Counted from the first letter of the stretch, positions 45,034-55,457 are shown. The stretch is 58,003 nucleotides of DNA from Bacteroidales bacterium (GCA_017398125.1 JAFQHE010000017.1:1-58003); one strand, 5' to 3'. Notes: a model not told the origin generated them from the letters alone. Program-made: numbers and translations.

Positions 45034-47526
45034 ATGCAAGTAATGAAATTTGGCGGCAGCTCAGTAGCCAACGCCCAGAACATCAATAAAGTCATTTCCA
45101 TTGTAAGGGAGGCTTTGACCAAAGACAAGACAGTTGTTGTAACTTCTGCCATAAGCGGATGCACAGACCAGCTTATTGCTATAGGCATGGCCGCTCTTGC
45201 ACAGGACAACTCTTATACCGGAATTATTGACAAATTGGAGCAGAGACACCTTGACCTGATTGATGAACTTATTGTAAATGATGACTCCAGTGCAATCAAA
45301 GAGGAGTGTGCAGCACTCTTCAATGAGTTGAGGGAGATATGCAAAGGTGTTTACCTGTTGAAGGAATTGAGCAATCTGAGCCTTGACCATATTGTAAGCT
45401 TTGGAGAGTTGCTCTCTACCAAAATCATCAGTGCAAAATTGAAATCTTTGAACATAAGCCATTTGTGGAAAGATTCAAGAGAACTTATAAAAACTGAGGA
45501 GGTTGCAGGCAAGAATGCTGTAATCACAGATGTTACAGGCAAAAATATCAAAGAGTTCTTTGAAAGCAGCTCCCACAAGCTCTATATCATGCCGGGATTC
45601 ATCGCCATGGACATGAAAGGACGTACAACCACTTTGGGACGCGGAGGATCTGACTATACCGCATCAATCATAGCTGTTGGTGTCCAGGCCCGCATTCTTG
45701 AGATATGGACAGATGTATGTGGAATGATGACAGCCGATCCACGTATCGTACCTCAGGCACATCCTATCAGAAACATCTCTTATAAGGAGGCCCTTGAGCT
45801 TTCACATTTCGGAGCCAAGGTTGTATATCCGCCAACTATCCAGCCGGTGGTAAAACAGGGAATTCCAATATATGTAAAGAATACTTTTGAGCCTTCAGAC
45901 CCGGGGACACTCATTGAGCGCAATCCACCTGAGGGAAACAATAAAATTAAAGGCATTTCAAGTTCAAACAAAATAGCCCTTCTTTCAATGGAGGGTAGCG
46001 GAATGGTGGGTATTCCAGGCTATTCAAGCAGATTGTTTGATACCCTTACAAAGAATAATGTAAACATTATACTCATTACACAAGCCTCTTCTGTGCATAC
46101 AATGTGCATTGCAATTGACGAGGCCGATGCCGACAAAGCCAAAAAGGCTACCGACGAACTCTTTGCCTATGAGATTTCATTGGGTAAGGTTGACCCATTG
46201 CGCGTAGAGAAAGGATTCTCCATCATATCACTCGTGGGTGATGACATGAAGAACCAGTCCGGTGCAAGCGGCAAAATGTTTGATGCTTTGGGACGTGAGG
46301 GAATCAATATCAGAGCCATTGCACAAGGTTCTTCGGAGAAGAATGTATCTGCAGTTGTCCAGACAGAGTATGTCAATGATGCCATCCGTGCAATCCACGA
46401 GGAGTTCTTTACCAGCAACGCACACCGTATAAATCTCTTCATAGCAGGTTATGGTACAGTGTCAAAAGCTTTGGTTCAGATCATACGTGAAAAGAGAGAT
46501 TTTCTGCTAAGGAGCTTAGGCAAAGAACTTGTTGTATGCGGCCTATGCAACAGCAGAAAATACATTCTCAACAGAAACGGAATTGAACTTGGAACAGAGG
46601 AGCAGATGCTGGCACAACTCAACGATGGGCAACCTGTACAGTCCCAATCGGCGCACAACAACTTGTATATTGAAGCTATCAGCAAGATGAAACTCAGCAA
46701 CTCAATCTTTGTTGACTGTACAGCAAGCAAGGAGATTGCAGGAACTTATGTAGACCTTTTCAGGAACAAGTTCTCAGTCGTTGCCTGCAACAAGATTGCA
46801 AACTCATTGAGCTACGACTCCTATCGCGAACTGTTCAACAACGCATTGGCCGAGGGTGTAAACTACAGATATGAAACAACCGTATGCGCAGCACAACCTG
46901 TACTGGCAATGATCAGGCAGATAATCAACAGTGGTGACCGTATCCTTAAGATTGAGGGTATAGTTAGCGGAACATTGAACTATCTGTTCAGCTGCTACAA
47001 TGCCAAAAAATCTTTTGCGACACTTGTGAAGGAGGCTAAAGAGCTGGGATATACTGAGCCCGATCCAAGGCTTGACCTGTCGGGAACCGATGTGTTGAGA
47101 AAATTCATAATCTCGGCCCGCGAAGCAGGCGAGCAGCTCGAAGGTGCAGATATTGAGTTCAAAGGCTTTGTACCGCAAAGTCTGCTACAGCCAAAAGGAG
47201 CAACATTTGCAGATGACGAGCAGGATTTCTATGCAGGACTTGAAGCAGAGGAGGCAAACCTTAAGGCAATGTATGACAATGCAGCTGCACAAGGCAAAAA
47301 ACTCCGTTTCGCAGCAACTCTTGACAAGAGCGTTGAGGGAGAAAAACCTCTCTACAGAGTCGGACTTATTGAGGTGGATTCAAGCCATCCGTTCTACTCT
47401 TTGGAGGGCAGCGACAATGCAATGCTGATCACAACAGAATATTACCCTAACGGTGTAGTGATCAAGGGTGCGGGTGCCGGTGCCCGTCAGACTGCCAGCG
47501 GTCTTCTTAACGATATATTGAAATAG
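45034..47526 (+). CDS. thrA: Bifunctional aspartate kinase / homoserine dehydrogenase
   Basis: 830 residues, the length of ThrA/MetL fusions. Aspartate kinase at about 1-290 (VMKFGGSSVANAQN, TTLGRGGSDYTASI), ACT regulatory repeats at about 310-450 (IALLSMEGSGMVG, FSIISLVGDDMKNQSGA), and homoserine dehydrogenase at about 465-830 (NLFIAGYGTVSKALV for NAD(P) binding, GIVSGTLNYLF, DLSGTDVLRKF). It supplies the first and third steps from aspartate to homoserine. Whether it is inhibited by threonine or methionine cannot be read from the sequence; its place in a Met-leader operon argues for methionine-related control of expression. The symbol follows common Bacteroidota usage. Confidence 0.95.
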   Translation: MQVMKFGGSSVANAQNINKVISIVREALTKDKTVVVTSAISGCTDQLIAIGMAALAQDNSYTGIIDKLEQRHLDLIDELIVNDDSSAIKEECAALFNELREICKGVYLLKELSNLSLDHIVSFGELLSTKIISAKLKSLNISHLWKDSRELIKTEEVAGKNAVITDVTGKNIKEFFESSSHKLYIMPGFIAMDMKGRTTTLGRGGSDYTASIIAVGVQARILEIWTDVCGMMTADPRIVPQAHPIRNISYKEALELSHFGAKVVYPPTIQPVVKQGIPIYVKNTFEPSDPGTLIERNPPEGNNKIKGISSSNKIALLSMEGSGMVGIPGYSSRLFDTLTKNNVNIILITQASSVHTMCIAIDEADADKAKKATDELFAYEISLGKVDPLRVEKGFSIISLVGDDMKNQSGASGKMFDALGREGINIRAIAQGSSEKNVSAVVQTEYVNDAIRAIHEEFFTSNAHRINLFIAGYGTVSKALVQIIREKRDFLLRSLGKELVVCGLCNSRKYILNRNGIELGTEEQMLAQLNDGQPVQSQSAHNNLYIEAISKMKLSNSIFVDCTASKEIAGTYVDLFRNKFSVVACNKIANSLSYDSYRELFNNALAEGVNYRYETTVCAAQPVLAMIRQIINSGDRILKIEGIVSGTLNYLFSCYNAKKSFATLVKEAKELGYTEPDPRLDLSGTDVLRKFIISAREAGEQLEGADIEFKGFVPQSLLQPKGATFADDEQDFYAGLEAEEANLKAMYDNAAAQGKKLRFAATLDKSVEGEKPLYRVGLIEVDSSHPFYSLEGSDNAMLITTEYYPNGVVIKGAGAGARQTASGLLNDILK

Positions 47527-47588
47527 GCCAAGGCACGGCAGAGTAAGTACCGGTAAATAAAAGAGTACCAAGATTAAAATTATATAAA

Positions 47589-48740
47589 ATGAAAGTAGCA
47601 GTAGTGGGAGCAACAGGACTGGTAGGCTCCAAAATGTTAAAAGTCCTAGAAGAGAGAGATTTTCCAATCAGTGAACTTATACCTGTAGCATCAGCAAGAT
47701 CTAAGGGTAAAAAGGTGTCGTTCAAAGGAAAAGAGTATGAAGTTGTAACTCCTGAGGAGGCAATTGGTATGAAACCTGTTCTTGCAATCTTTTCGGCAGG
47801 AAGCGATGCCTCAAAGGTGTATGCACCTGAATTTGCCAAAGCAGGATGCAGGGTAGTTGACAACTCAGCATGCTGGAGAATGGATCCCGATAAAAAACTT
47901 GTAATTCCGGAGATAAATGGTGATGTGATTGGCAAGGATGATATGATTATTGCAAACCCAAACTGTTCTACAATACAGATGCTTGTTGCAATAGCCGACC
48001 TGCACAAGAAATACAGGATCAAGAGAATTGTAGTCTCTACTTACCAATGTATTACAGGTACTGGACAAAAGGCTGTTGACCAACTTGTTGAGGAGAGAAA
48101 GAGATGGAAAGGCATTGAAGAGAACATTATTGGCGGAGAATACAAGTGCGCATATCCATACCAGATTGACCTTAACATGTTGCCTCATATCGACAAGTTC
48201 CTTGAGAACGGATATACCAAAGAGGAGATGAAGATGGTAAATGAGACCCGTAAGATTATGAGGGATGACAGCATCAAGGTATCTCCTACTGCAGTCAGAA
48301 TACCAGTATTGGGCGGCCACGCAGAGTCAATCAACCTTGAGTTTGAAAAGCCTTTTGATGAGAAGGAGGTAGTGGAGATTTTGAGAAACACTCCGGGTGT
48401 TGCAGTAATTGACAATGTTGCGCCAAACGGTGATGAGCAGAATCCTGCAATTGGAGAGGAGAGTGTAAAGGAGGCCTGCCGAAAGGGCAAGAACGCAAAC
48501 AAAGGTGCCATTGACAAATCGGCCAAAGCAGCTGAATTTGCCCAATTGCAGCAACTTCCATATCCAATGCCACTCTACTCAGAGGAGAGGGATGAGGTAT
48601 TTGTAGGCAGAATCAGAAGGGATCCAAGCCTTGAGAATGGCTTGAACCTATGGTGTGTAGCCGACAATCTAAGAAAAGGTGCAGCTACAAATGCTGTCCA
48701 GATTGCCGAATTGCTTTACAAGAAAGGATTCATAGCGTAA
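47589..48740 (+). CDS. asd: Aspartate-semialdehyde dehydrogenase
   Basis: Second step of the aspartate pathway. 383 residues, longer than the roughly 340-residue Gram-negative form owing to an insertion around 165-215 (EERKRWKGIEENIIGGEYKC). NADP-binding VGATGLVGSKMLKVLEER at the N-terminus, the catalytic cysteine in NPNCSTIQMLVAI, and GGHAESINLEFEKPF with the conserved His. With the upstream fusion it completes the set from aspartate to homoserine. It lies 62 nt after thrA and 22 nt before proB. Confidence 0.94.
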   Translation: MKVAVVGATGLVGSKMLKVLEERDFPISELIPVASARSKGKKVSFKGKEYEVVTPEEAIGMKPVLAIFSAGSDASKVYAPEFAKAGCRVVDNSACWRMDPDKKLVIPEINGDVIGKDDMIIANPNCSTIQMLVAIADLHKKYRIKRIVVSTYQCITGTGQKAVDQLVEERKRWKGIEENIIGGEYKCAYPYQIDLNMLPHIDKFLENGYTKEEMKMVNETRKIMRDDSIKVSPTAVRIPVLGGHAESINLEFEKPFDEKEVVEILRNTPGVAVIDNVAPNGDEQNPAIGEESVKEACRKGKNANKGAIDKSAKAAEFAQLQQLPYPMPLYSEERDEVFVGRIRRDPSLENGLNLWCVADNLRKGAATNAVQIAELLYKKGFIA

Positions 48741-48762
48741 CACTGCCCAACTTTCTCTACAT

Positions 48763-49539
48763 ATGAAACGTATAGCCGTAAAGGTCGGGAGCAATGTTTT
48801 GACTCGTCCCGACGGAACACTTGATGTTACCCGTATGTCGGCAATCGTTGACCAGTTGGCCGCTCTGCACAAACGCGGAATGGAGGTTATTCTGGTATCA
48901 TCCGGCGCTGTGGCTTCGGGCCGCAGCGAAATCAAGATGAACCATACGCTTGATGAGGTCTCTTCACGCCAACTCTATTCTGCCATAGGGCAGGCCAAAC
49001 TTATGGGCAAATACTACACCATGTTCCGCGAGCATAGCATAATCTGCGGTCAGGTACTTACCACAAAGGAGGGGCTTGACAAGGCTGACCACTACAGCAA
49101 CCAGCAGAACTGTATGGAGGTTATGCTCAAAGAGGGTGTTGTGCCTATCATAAACGAAAACGATACGCTCTCCATCACTGAGCTGATGTTTACCGACAAT
49201 GATGAGCTGTCGGGTATTATGGCTGAAATGATGGGGGTTGATTTGCTGATTCTATTGAGCAATATTGACGGAATATACAATGGCAATCCCCAGGATCCGC
49301 AGAGTACTGTAATACGCAGGGTTCATCCTGCTTCTGAGGATATGTCCCAATATATTCAGGCAGGAAAATCTGCTTTCGGACGTGGAGGTATGGTTACAAA
49401 GTCACGCATTGCAAGTAGTGTAGCCGGCAAAGGGATCCCTGTTGTTATAGCCAACGGACGCAAAGAGGATATTATTCTCAAATTGATTGACAACCCTGAA
49501 GATACCATCTGCACCAGATTTGAACCCTTAAATATCTGA
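48763..49539 (+). CDS. proB: Glutamate 5-kinase
   Basis: First step of proline synthesis, 258 residues. It is the short form: amino acid kinase domain only, without the C-terminal PUA domain of the E. coli enzyme. Motifs: [14 protein letters not shown] at the N-terminus, [33 protein letters not shown], and a [13 protein letters not shown] nucleotide-binding segment. It is only 2 nt upstream of proA. Confidence 0.95.
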   Translation: MKRIAVKVGSNVLTRPDGTLDVTRMSAIVDQLAALHKRGMEVILVSSGAVASGRSEIKMNHTLDEVSSRQLYSAIGQAKLMGKYYTMFREHSIICGQVLTTKEGLDKADHYSNQQNCMEVMLKEGVVPIINENDTLSITELMFTDNDELSGIMAEMMGVDLLILLSNIDGIYNGNPQDPQSTVIRRVHPASEDMSQYIQAGKSAFGRGGMVTKSRIASSVAGKGIPVVIANGRKEDIILKLIDNPEDTICTRFEPLNI

Positions 49540-49541
49540 AA

Positions 49542-50792
49542 ATGACTCTCCAGAAAATGATAGAGATGAGTTCCAGGTCTGCCCTGGGACTCGTTTCGCT
49601 TACCGACGACAAAATAAATTCAATTCTCATTGACACAGCCCGTGCCCTTCGCAACGGAAGCTGTTCAATTATAGAAGCCAATGCACTTGACCTTGAACGC
49701 ATGGACAAGGCCAATCCAAAGTATGACCGCCTCAAACTTACAGAAGAGAGGATATGCGCCATAGCAGATGATATGGAGCATGTGGCGACTCTTCCCTCCC
49801 CTCTTGGCAGAATCCTGGAGAGTTATACAAGGCCGAATGGAATGAAAATAAGCAAAACAACTGTCCCATTCGGAGTTATTGGTGTAATTTACGAAGCTCG
49901 GCCCAATGTAACTGCAGATGTCTTTTCTCTTTGTCTGAAGAGTGGCAACGCCTCTCTTCTTAAAGGTGGTTCAGATGCGGAGTATTCCAACCGCAGAATA
50001 GTTGGAATCATCCATGAGGTGCTTGCATCCCATAATGTGAATACCGGTGTATGCACACTCCTGCCCTCAAGCAGGGAAGCCACTGCACAACTGCTCAATG
50101 CAGTTGGATTGGTTGACCTCATCATACCCAGAGGCAGCAGCCAACTGATAAACTACGTGCGCCAGAACTCCAGAGTACCGGTAATCGAGACCGGAGCCGG
50201 CATTTGCCACACATATTTTGATATATCAGGAAGTGTGGAAAAGGGATGTGCAATTATTGAAAATGCCAAGACAAGACGTGTAAGTGTGTGCAATGCGCTT
50301 GATTCTCTCGTTATACATAAAGAGCGTCTGTGTGATCTGCCTGCACTATGTTTGCCTTTGGCAGGAAAAAACGTACTCATTTACGCCGACAGGCAGGCTT
50401 ATAACGCACTTGCAGGCCATTATCCCGACAAACTTCTGCAACCCGCAACAGAGGGCCATTATGGGACAGAGTTCCTTGACTATAAGATGAGCATCAGAAC
50501 TGTCGGGAGTATTGATGAAGCTCTTGCCCATATTGCAAAATACAGTTCAAGGCACAGCGAGTGTATTATTGCCGACGATCCTGCTTCAATCAAGCGTTTT
50601 CAGCGGGAGGTTGATGCGGCCTGCGTATATGCCAATGTATCTACAGCCTTCACCGATGGTGCACAATTCGGTTTTGGGGCAGAAATTGGCATCTCGACCC
50701 AAAAACTGCATGCAAGAGGTCCTATGGCCCTGGCTGAACTCACCACCTACAAATATCTCATTGAGGGTGACGGACAGATTCGTTGCCAATAA
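49542..50792 (+). CDS. proA: Glutamate-5-semialdehyde dehydrogenase (gamma-glutamyl phosphate reductase)
   Basis: Reduces the ProB product to glutamate-5-semialdehyde. 416 residues, aldehyde dehydrogenase fold. Visible are [18 protein letters not shown] near residue 105, [27 protein letters not shown], and the catalytic cysteine in [12 protein letters not shown] near 250. Last gene of the metY-metX-thrA-asd-proB-proA unit. No convincing terminator was seen before the next promoter at 50,819. Confidence 0.95.
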   Translation: MTLQKMIEMSSRSALGLVSLTDDKINSILIDTARALRNGSCSIIEANALDLERMDKANPKYDRLKLTEERICAIADDMEHVATLPSPLGRILESYTRPNGMKISKTTVPFGVIGVIYEARPNVTADVFSLCLKSGNASLLKGGSDAEYSNRRIVGIIHEVLASHNVNTGVCTLLPSSREATAQLLNAVGLVDLIIPRGSSQLINYVRQNSRVPVIETGAGICHTYFDISGSVEKGCAIIENAKTRRVSVCNALDSLVIHKERLCDLPALCLPLAGKNVLIYADRQAYNALAGHYPDKLLQPATEGHYGTEFLDYKMSIRTVGSIDEALAHIAKYSSRHSECIIADDPASIKRFQREVDAACVYANVSTAFTDGAQFGFGAEIGISTQKLHARGPMALAELTTYKYLIEGDGQIRCQ

Positions 50793-50818
50793 GATAAGTG
50801 TTGGTTACTTTTTTTGAT

Positions 50819-50826
50819 TATCTTTG
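50819..50826 (+). promoter_or_regulatory. -7 box for the topoisomerase gene
   Basis: TATCTTTG on the plus strand, 24 nt before the ATG at 50,851. It overlaps the longer reading-frame start (TTG at 50,824), which argues for the downstream ATG. Confidence 0.6.
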
Positions 50827-50850
50827 CAGGATATTTCAAGAAAAGACCAG

Positions 50851-52818
50851 ATGAATTCAAACACAGAGAACAACGAACTGTTCAAGGCTTCAGGGGCAAG
50901 CGCAGCAGGAAACTACACTGAGGATGATTTTGAGACGCTGAGCTGGAACGAACATATACGCCGCCGTTCAGGAATGTATATCGGCAAATTGGGAGACGGC
51001 TCCAGCCCTGATGATGGCATTTACGTACTCTTCAAGGAGATTGTGGACAATGCCATTGACGAGTTCATTATGGGCTACGGAAAGCAGGTGAACATTACCC
51101 TTGAGAACAATGAGGTCACTGTAAGGGACTTCGGACGCGGCATTCCGTTGGGCAAGGTGATTGAGGCCGTGAGCAAGATGAATACAGGTGCAAAATATGG
51201 CAGCGGTGCTTTCCACAAATCAGTGGGTCTCAACGGTGTGGGAACAAAAGCTGTAAATGCCACCTCAACCCATTTCTACATCCAGTCATTCAGGGATGGT
51301 GAAAGTTTCTATGCAAGATTCAGCAAAGGTGATCTGATTGAGAGCGGAAGTTGCACAACTACAGAGAAAAACGGTACACTTGTAAAATATATTGCTGATG
51401 AGACATTGTACGAAAACTACAAGTACAACATGGATTTCATTGAGACAATGCTCCGCAACTATGCATACCTCAATACAGGCCTTACCCTCTCATTCAACGG
51501 CACTGATTTCAAATCCAAACATGGATTGCTTGACCTGATAAATGACAATCTGTCGGAGACTCCTCTATATCCGGTGATTCATCTTAGCGGACAGGATATT
51601 GAGATAGCAATTACACATGGAACCGAGAATGGAGAGAACATCAGTTCCTTTGTGAACGGACAGAATACAATTCATGGTGGAACCCACCTGGCTGCCTTCA
51701 GGGAGGGTGTTGCAAAAACTGTAAAGGAGTTCTTCAAAAAGGATTTTGATCCGAAGGATGTACGCCAGTCCATTGTTGCAGCCGTAAGCATCAAAGTTGA
51801 AGAACCTTCATTCTCTAACCAGACAAAGACATTCCTAAACTCAAAGGATGTCGCCAAGGATGGCCCGAGTGTAAGGAACTTCATTGTTGACTTCATAACC
51901 GAAAATCTTGACAACTACCTCCACAAAAACCAGGCGGTTGCAGATGTCCTTCTCAAGAAGGTGATCGAGAGCGAGAAGGAGAGAAAAGCAATCTCAGGAA
52001 TCCAGAAACTTGCAAGGGAGAGAGCCAAAAAGGCGAATCTCCACAACCGCAAGCTCAGGGACTGCAGAATACACTACCACGACAAAGACCCGCGCAACGA
52101 GGAGTCGATGCTCTTCATTACAGAGGGAGACTCAGCGAGCGGATCCATTACTAAGAGCCGTAACGTCAATACACAGGCGGTATTCAGTCTGAGAGGAAAA
52201 CCCAAAAACACATACGGACTCACAAAGAAGATTGTATACGAGAACGAGGAGTTCAATCTGCTTCAGGCTGCCCTCAACATTGAGGAGGATATTGCCAATC
52301 TCAGATACAACAAGATCATAATTGCAACAGATGCCGATGTGGACGGTATGCATATCCGCATGCTGCTGCTTACATTCTTCCTTCAGTTCTTCCCGGAGGT
52401 AATCAGACAGGGACACCTCTACATACTCCAGACTCCGCTATTTAGGGTAAGAAAGAAGAAGCCGTCGGCCCAAGGCGAAAAGAAGAGGGGAAAAGGCAAG
52501 GACAAGGATGATATGGAGACCTACTACTGCTACTCTTCTGAAGAGAAGGAGCGTGCCATTGCCAAACTTGGAAAGAACCCGGAGATTACCCGATTCAAAG
52601 GTCTTGGAGAGATCTCGGCAGACGAGTTTGCCAATTTCATTGGAGAGGAGATTCGTCTCGACAAGGTGAACTTGAGCAAAGATGACACAATACACGAACT
52701 GCTGGAGTTCTATATGGGCAACAATACCATGGAGCGACAGAATTTCATAAGGGAGAACCTCAGATCCGACCTTATTCTTGAGGAGATCCTTGAAGAGCCC
52801 GCGGTTCCACTATCATAA
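50851..52818 (+). CDS. parE: Type IIA topoisomerase subunit B (ParE-type)
   Basis: 655 residues from [19 protein letters not shown] ATPase domain with [21 protein letters not shown] and [12 protein letters not shown]; transducer domain; TOPRIM domain with [11 protein letters not shown] near residue 430 and [20 protein letters not shown] near 500. The length and lack of the large GyrB insertion favour the topoisomerase IV B subunit of Bacteroidota over GyrB, but the partner parC is not in the window, so GyrB is not strictly excluded. A basic Lys/Gly-rich stretch ([19 protein letters not shown]) lies near 545. The acyltransferase gene follows after 42 nt. Confidence 0.88.
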   Translation: MNSNTENNELFKASGASAAGNYTEDDFETLSWNEHIRRRSGMYIGKLGDGSSPDDGIYVLFKEIVDNAIDEFIMGYGKQVNITLENNEVTVRDFGRGIPLGKVIEAVSKMNTGAKYGSGAFHKSVGLNGVGTKAVNATSTHFYIQSFRDGESFYARFSKGDLIESGSCTTTEKNGTLVKYIADETLYENYKYNMDFIETMLRNYAYLNTGLTLSFNGTDFKSKHGLLDLINDNLSETPLYPVIHLSGQDIEIAITHGTENGENISSFVNGQNTIHGGTHLAAFREGVAKTVKEFFKKDFDPKDVRQSIVAAVSIKVEEPSFSNQTKTFLNSKDVAKDGPSVRNFIVDFITENLDNYLHKNQAVADVLLKKVIESEKERKAISGIQKLARERAKKANLHNRKLRDCRIHYHDKDPRNEESMLFITEGDSASGSITKSRNVNTQAVFSLRGKPKNTYGLTKKIVYENEEFNLLQAALNIEEDIANLRYNKIIIATDADVDGMHIRMLLLTFFLQFFPEVIRQGHLYILQTPLFRVRKKKPSAQGEKKRGKGKDKDDMETYYCYSSEEKERAIAKLGKNPEITRFKGLGEISADEFANFIGEEIRLDKVNLSKDDTIHELLEFYMGNNTMERQNFIRENLRSDLILEEILEEPAVPLS

Positions 52819-52860
52819 ATATTCCCGACAAACAAACACGAACAGAAAAATCATCATATA

Positions 52861-53421
52861 ATGAAATCTATTTGCAAATTTCTTATGAAACTGCTTGGGT
52901 GGAAAGCGATGGATCCGCCTGTTGATGGACCAAAAGGAATTATCCTTGGCGTTCCGCACACATCTGTATGGGACTTTATAATTTCCTGGATCTATTACAC
53001 ATCTGTTGGTGGAAAAGCCAGTGTAATGGTAAAGAAAGAGTTCTTCTGGGGACCGCTTGGCCCGATTATGAGACGTATGGGTGGCGTACCGGTTGACAGA
53101 AAGAGGGGTGCAACAGTTGCCAAGCAGATGATTGATGCGATGAACAAGGCCGACCATATGCACCTTGCAATTGCACCTGAAGGCACAAGACAGCTTACAG
53201 ACAGATGGAAAACCGGTTTCCACACAATTGCCCGCGCCTGCAACGTTCCGGTTTACCTCGGCTACTTTGACTGGGGCAAGAAAGAGGTTGGAAGAGGCAA
53301 GGTTTTTGAGCTTACAGACGATGCGCAGGCTGATTTGAAACGTATCCGCCAGATCTATAAGGAGATGGGTCTTAAAGGAAAACATCCCGAACTCTTTACA
53401 ACAGGCAACGACCTTGAATAA
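52861..53421 (+). CDS. PlsC-family acyltransferase
   Basis: 186 residues, shorter than the usual 1-acylglycerol-3-phosphate acyltransferase of about 240, but with the family motifs: GVPHTSVWDFI (HX4D, near residue 40) and APEGTRQ (EGTR box, near residue 105). There is no clear membrane helix, so it may bind the membrane peripherally. It could transfer acyl groups to lysophosphatidate or another lysolipid; the substrate is not proven. It precedes an acyl-CoA ligase gene by about 100 nt, which suggests joint work in lipid acylation. Confidence 0.85.
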   Translation: MKSICKFLMKLLGWKAMDPPVDGPKGIILGVPHTSVWDFIISWIYYTSVGGKASVMVKKEFFWGPLGPIMRRMGGVPVDRKRGATVAKQMIDAMNKADHMHLAIAPEGTRQLTDRWKTGFHTIARACNVPVYLGYFDWGKKEVGRGKVFELTDDAQADLKRIRQIYKEMGLKGKHPELFTTGNDLE

Positions 53422-53522
53422 TAATACTATGGCCATCAAAGATGGGTGCTGGGACACTTCTCTTTGGTGGCACATTTTTTGATAACTATACCGCCAAACC
53501 TACAAAATTTTCACTTTATATA

Positions 53523-55457
53523 ATGAACTTTAAAACATTACGAGAATTATTCTATTCAAAATCAAAGCTTTTCGGCAAGAATAAATTTCTATGCACAATA
53601 GGTGGAGATTTTTACACTTACGAACAATTCGCACAAAAGACAGAAGAGATTTCCGCACTACTGCTCAATAACGGAGTAAAGGCCGGAGACAAAGTGGGAA
53701 TCTTGTCACAGAATATGCCCAACTGGGGTGTCTCATTCTTCAGTTGTATGGTTTATAACAGAATTGCTGTTCCGATGCTTCCTGACTTCTCTGAAATGGA
53801 GATTGAGAATATTATCAGGCACTCTGAATCAAAGGCAATTTTTGTTTCAAAGAAGCTCTACAGAAAGTTGAATGATGCAGCCAAAAGTATGCTTGACATC
53901 ATTATTGCAGTTGATGATTTTTCAATAATCAAAGGCCATAGCGGTCTGGAGGAGGTATATCCGAATATTGAAGGATTGAAATCTGCAATGCAACAGGATG
54001 CCTACATTCCAAAAGAGGAGGATCTTGCCACCATCATCTACACATCCGGCACAACCGGTAATTCAAAGGGCGTGATGTTGAGCCACAAGAACTTGTGTTC
54101 ACATTTGAAATCTGCGATGCAGTTGCGTCCAAGTTTCGAGTGGGATGTATGGCTCTCAATCCTTCCGCTTTCACACACATTGGAGAACAGTTTGTCATTG
54201 CTGCTTCCTTTTTCAAGCGGCTGCTCAGTATACTACCTCGACAAGGCTCCTACCCCAACTGCCCTACTGCAGGCATTCAAAGTGGTAAAACCTACCACTA
54301 TACTTGTGGTTCCGCTTATTATTGAGAAGATCTACAAGAACTCAATTCTGCCAAAAATAAAGGCAAAAAAGATTACCGCCACAATGTACAAAACAGTACT
54401 TGGCCGTAAACTTGTGCACCGCATAGTCGGCAAGCAGATGACCGAAATGTTTGGTGGAAGAGTACGCTTCTTCGGTATTGGCGGAGCAAAACTTGACGGC
54501 ACAGTTGAGCGCTTCCTTCTTGAGGCCAAATTCCCGTATGCAATTGGCTATGGCCTTACAGAGTGCTGTCCGCTGCTTGCCGGTGCCATTCCAAGCATGG
54601 TAAAATGGCAGACCACAGGCCCGGCTGTTCCTGGTGTACAGTTGAGAATTGACAATATTAACCCTGAGACCGGAGAGGGCGAGATTGTTGCCAAAGGCGA
54701 CAACATCATGATGGGCTACTACAAGAACCCTGAGGCTACAGCCGAAGCATTTACCCAAGATGGCTGGTTCAGAACCCAGGACCTTGGTTATATAGATGAA
54801 AAGGGCTGGCTCTCAATCAGAGGCCGTCTGAAGAATATGATTCTTGGTCCAAGCGGAGAGAATATCTATCCGGAAGAGATTGAGACAGTCATAAACTCAC
54901 ATCCGGCCATTGCAGAGTCTTTGGTACTCTTGATAAAGGGCAAACTGATAGCAAAAGTACATCCAAGCCCTGAGAAACTTGAATCTTTGAACAAGACCAA
55001 AGAGGAGCTATGGAAGGCTTATATGGCAAAGAAGATGGAACTTATCAAGGAGTATGAGACCAAAAAGGCAGAAATTGCCCTTGCATACCTTGAGAAAAAG
55101 GCCACCTACGAGAATTTGAAGAGCGAGTACTCACATGCCATTGAGGAGAAGAAGGCCCAGTACACAAAGGCATACGAACTCAAGAAATCGGAATATGCCG
55201 AGCAGTACAACAACAAGCGTCGTGAGCTCTTCAAAGCCTACGAGACCAAGAGAGACGAGGCTGTTGCAGCATACCACAGAAAGAAGGAGGAGATGTCGGG
55301 CAACATGAGTGCATATTATGAAAAACTCTCAAAAGAGATTGCACAGTATGTAAACTCAAAAGTGAACAAATTCTCCCAGATTGCAGAGGTCTACATTCAG
55401 GAAGAGGCCTTCCAGAAGACCGCCACAAGCAAAATCAAGAGGTATCTGTACAATTAG
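53523..55457 (+). CDS. Long-chain acyl-CoA ligase with inserted 11-residue repeats
   Basis: 644 residues from MNFKTLRELFYS; the open frame extends further upstream but without protein character. AMP-binding motif YTSGTTGNSKGVML lies near residue 175, LPLSHTLE near 215, and GYGLTECCPLLAG near 340; the C-terminal subdomain ends with the lysine-containing TATSKIKRYLY. Unusually, residues about 504-591, inside the C-terminal subdomain, are a charged helical stretch of 11-residue repeats of the form KxE-x4-Y-x2-K (for example KAQYTKAYELK and KSEYAEQYNNK). This accounts for most of the extra length over usual 550-600-residue ligases. The gene follows the acyltransferase and is followed by repeat element copy B. 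Confidence 0.9.
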   Translation: MNFKTLRELFYSKSKLFGKNKFLCTIGGDFYTYEQFAQKTEEISALLLNNGVKAGDKVGILSQNMPNWGVSFFSCMVYNRIAVPMLPDFSEMEIENIIRHSESKAIFVSKKLYRKLNDAAKSMLDIIIAVDDFSIIKGHSGLEEVYPNIEGLKSAMQQDAYIPKEEDLATIIYTSGTTGNSKGVMLSHKNLCSHLKSAMQLRPSFEWDVWLSILPLSHTLENSLSLLLPFSSGCSVYYLDKAPTPTALLQAFKVVKPTTILVVPLIIEKIYKNSILPKIKAKKITATMYKTVLGRKLVHRIVGKQMTEMFGGRVRFFGIGGAKLDGTVERFLLEAKFPYAIGYGLTECCPLLAGAIPSMVKWQTTGPAVPGVQLRIDNINPETGEGEIVAKGDNIMMGYYKNPEATAEAFTQDGWFRTQDLGYIDEKGWLSIRGRLKNMILGPSGENIYPEEIETVINSHPAIAESLVLLIKGKLIAKVHPSPEKLESLNKTKEELWKAYMAKKMELIKEYETKKAEIALAYLEKKATYENLKSEYSHAIEEKKAQYTKAYELKKSEYAEQYNNKRRELFKAYETKRDEAVAAYHRKKEEMSGNMSAYYEKLSKEIAQYVNSKVNKFSQIAEVYIQEEAFQKTATSKIKRYLYN

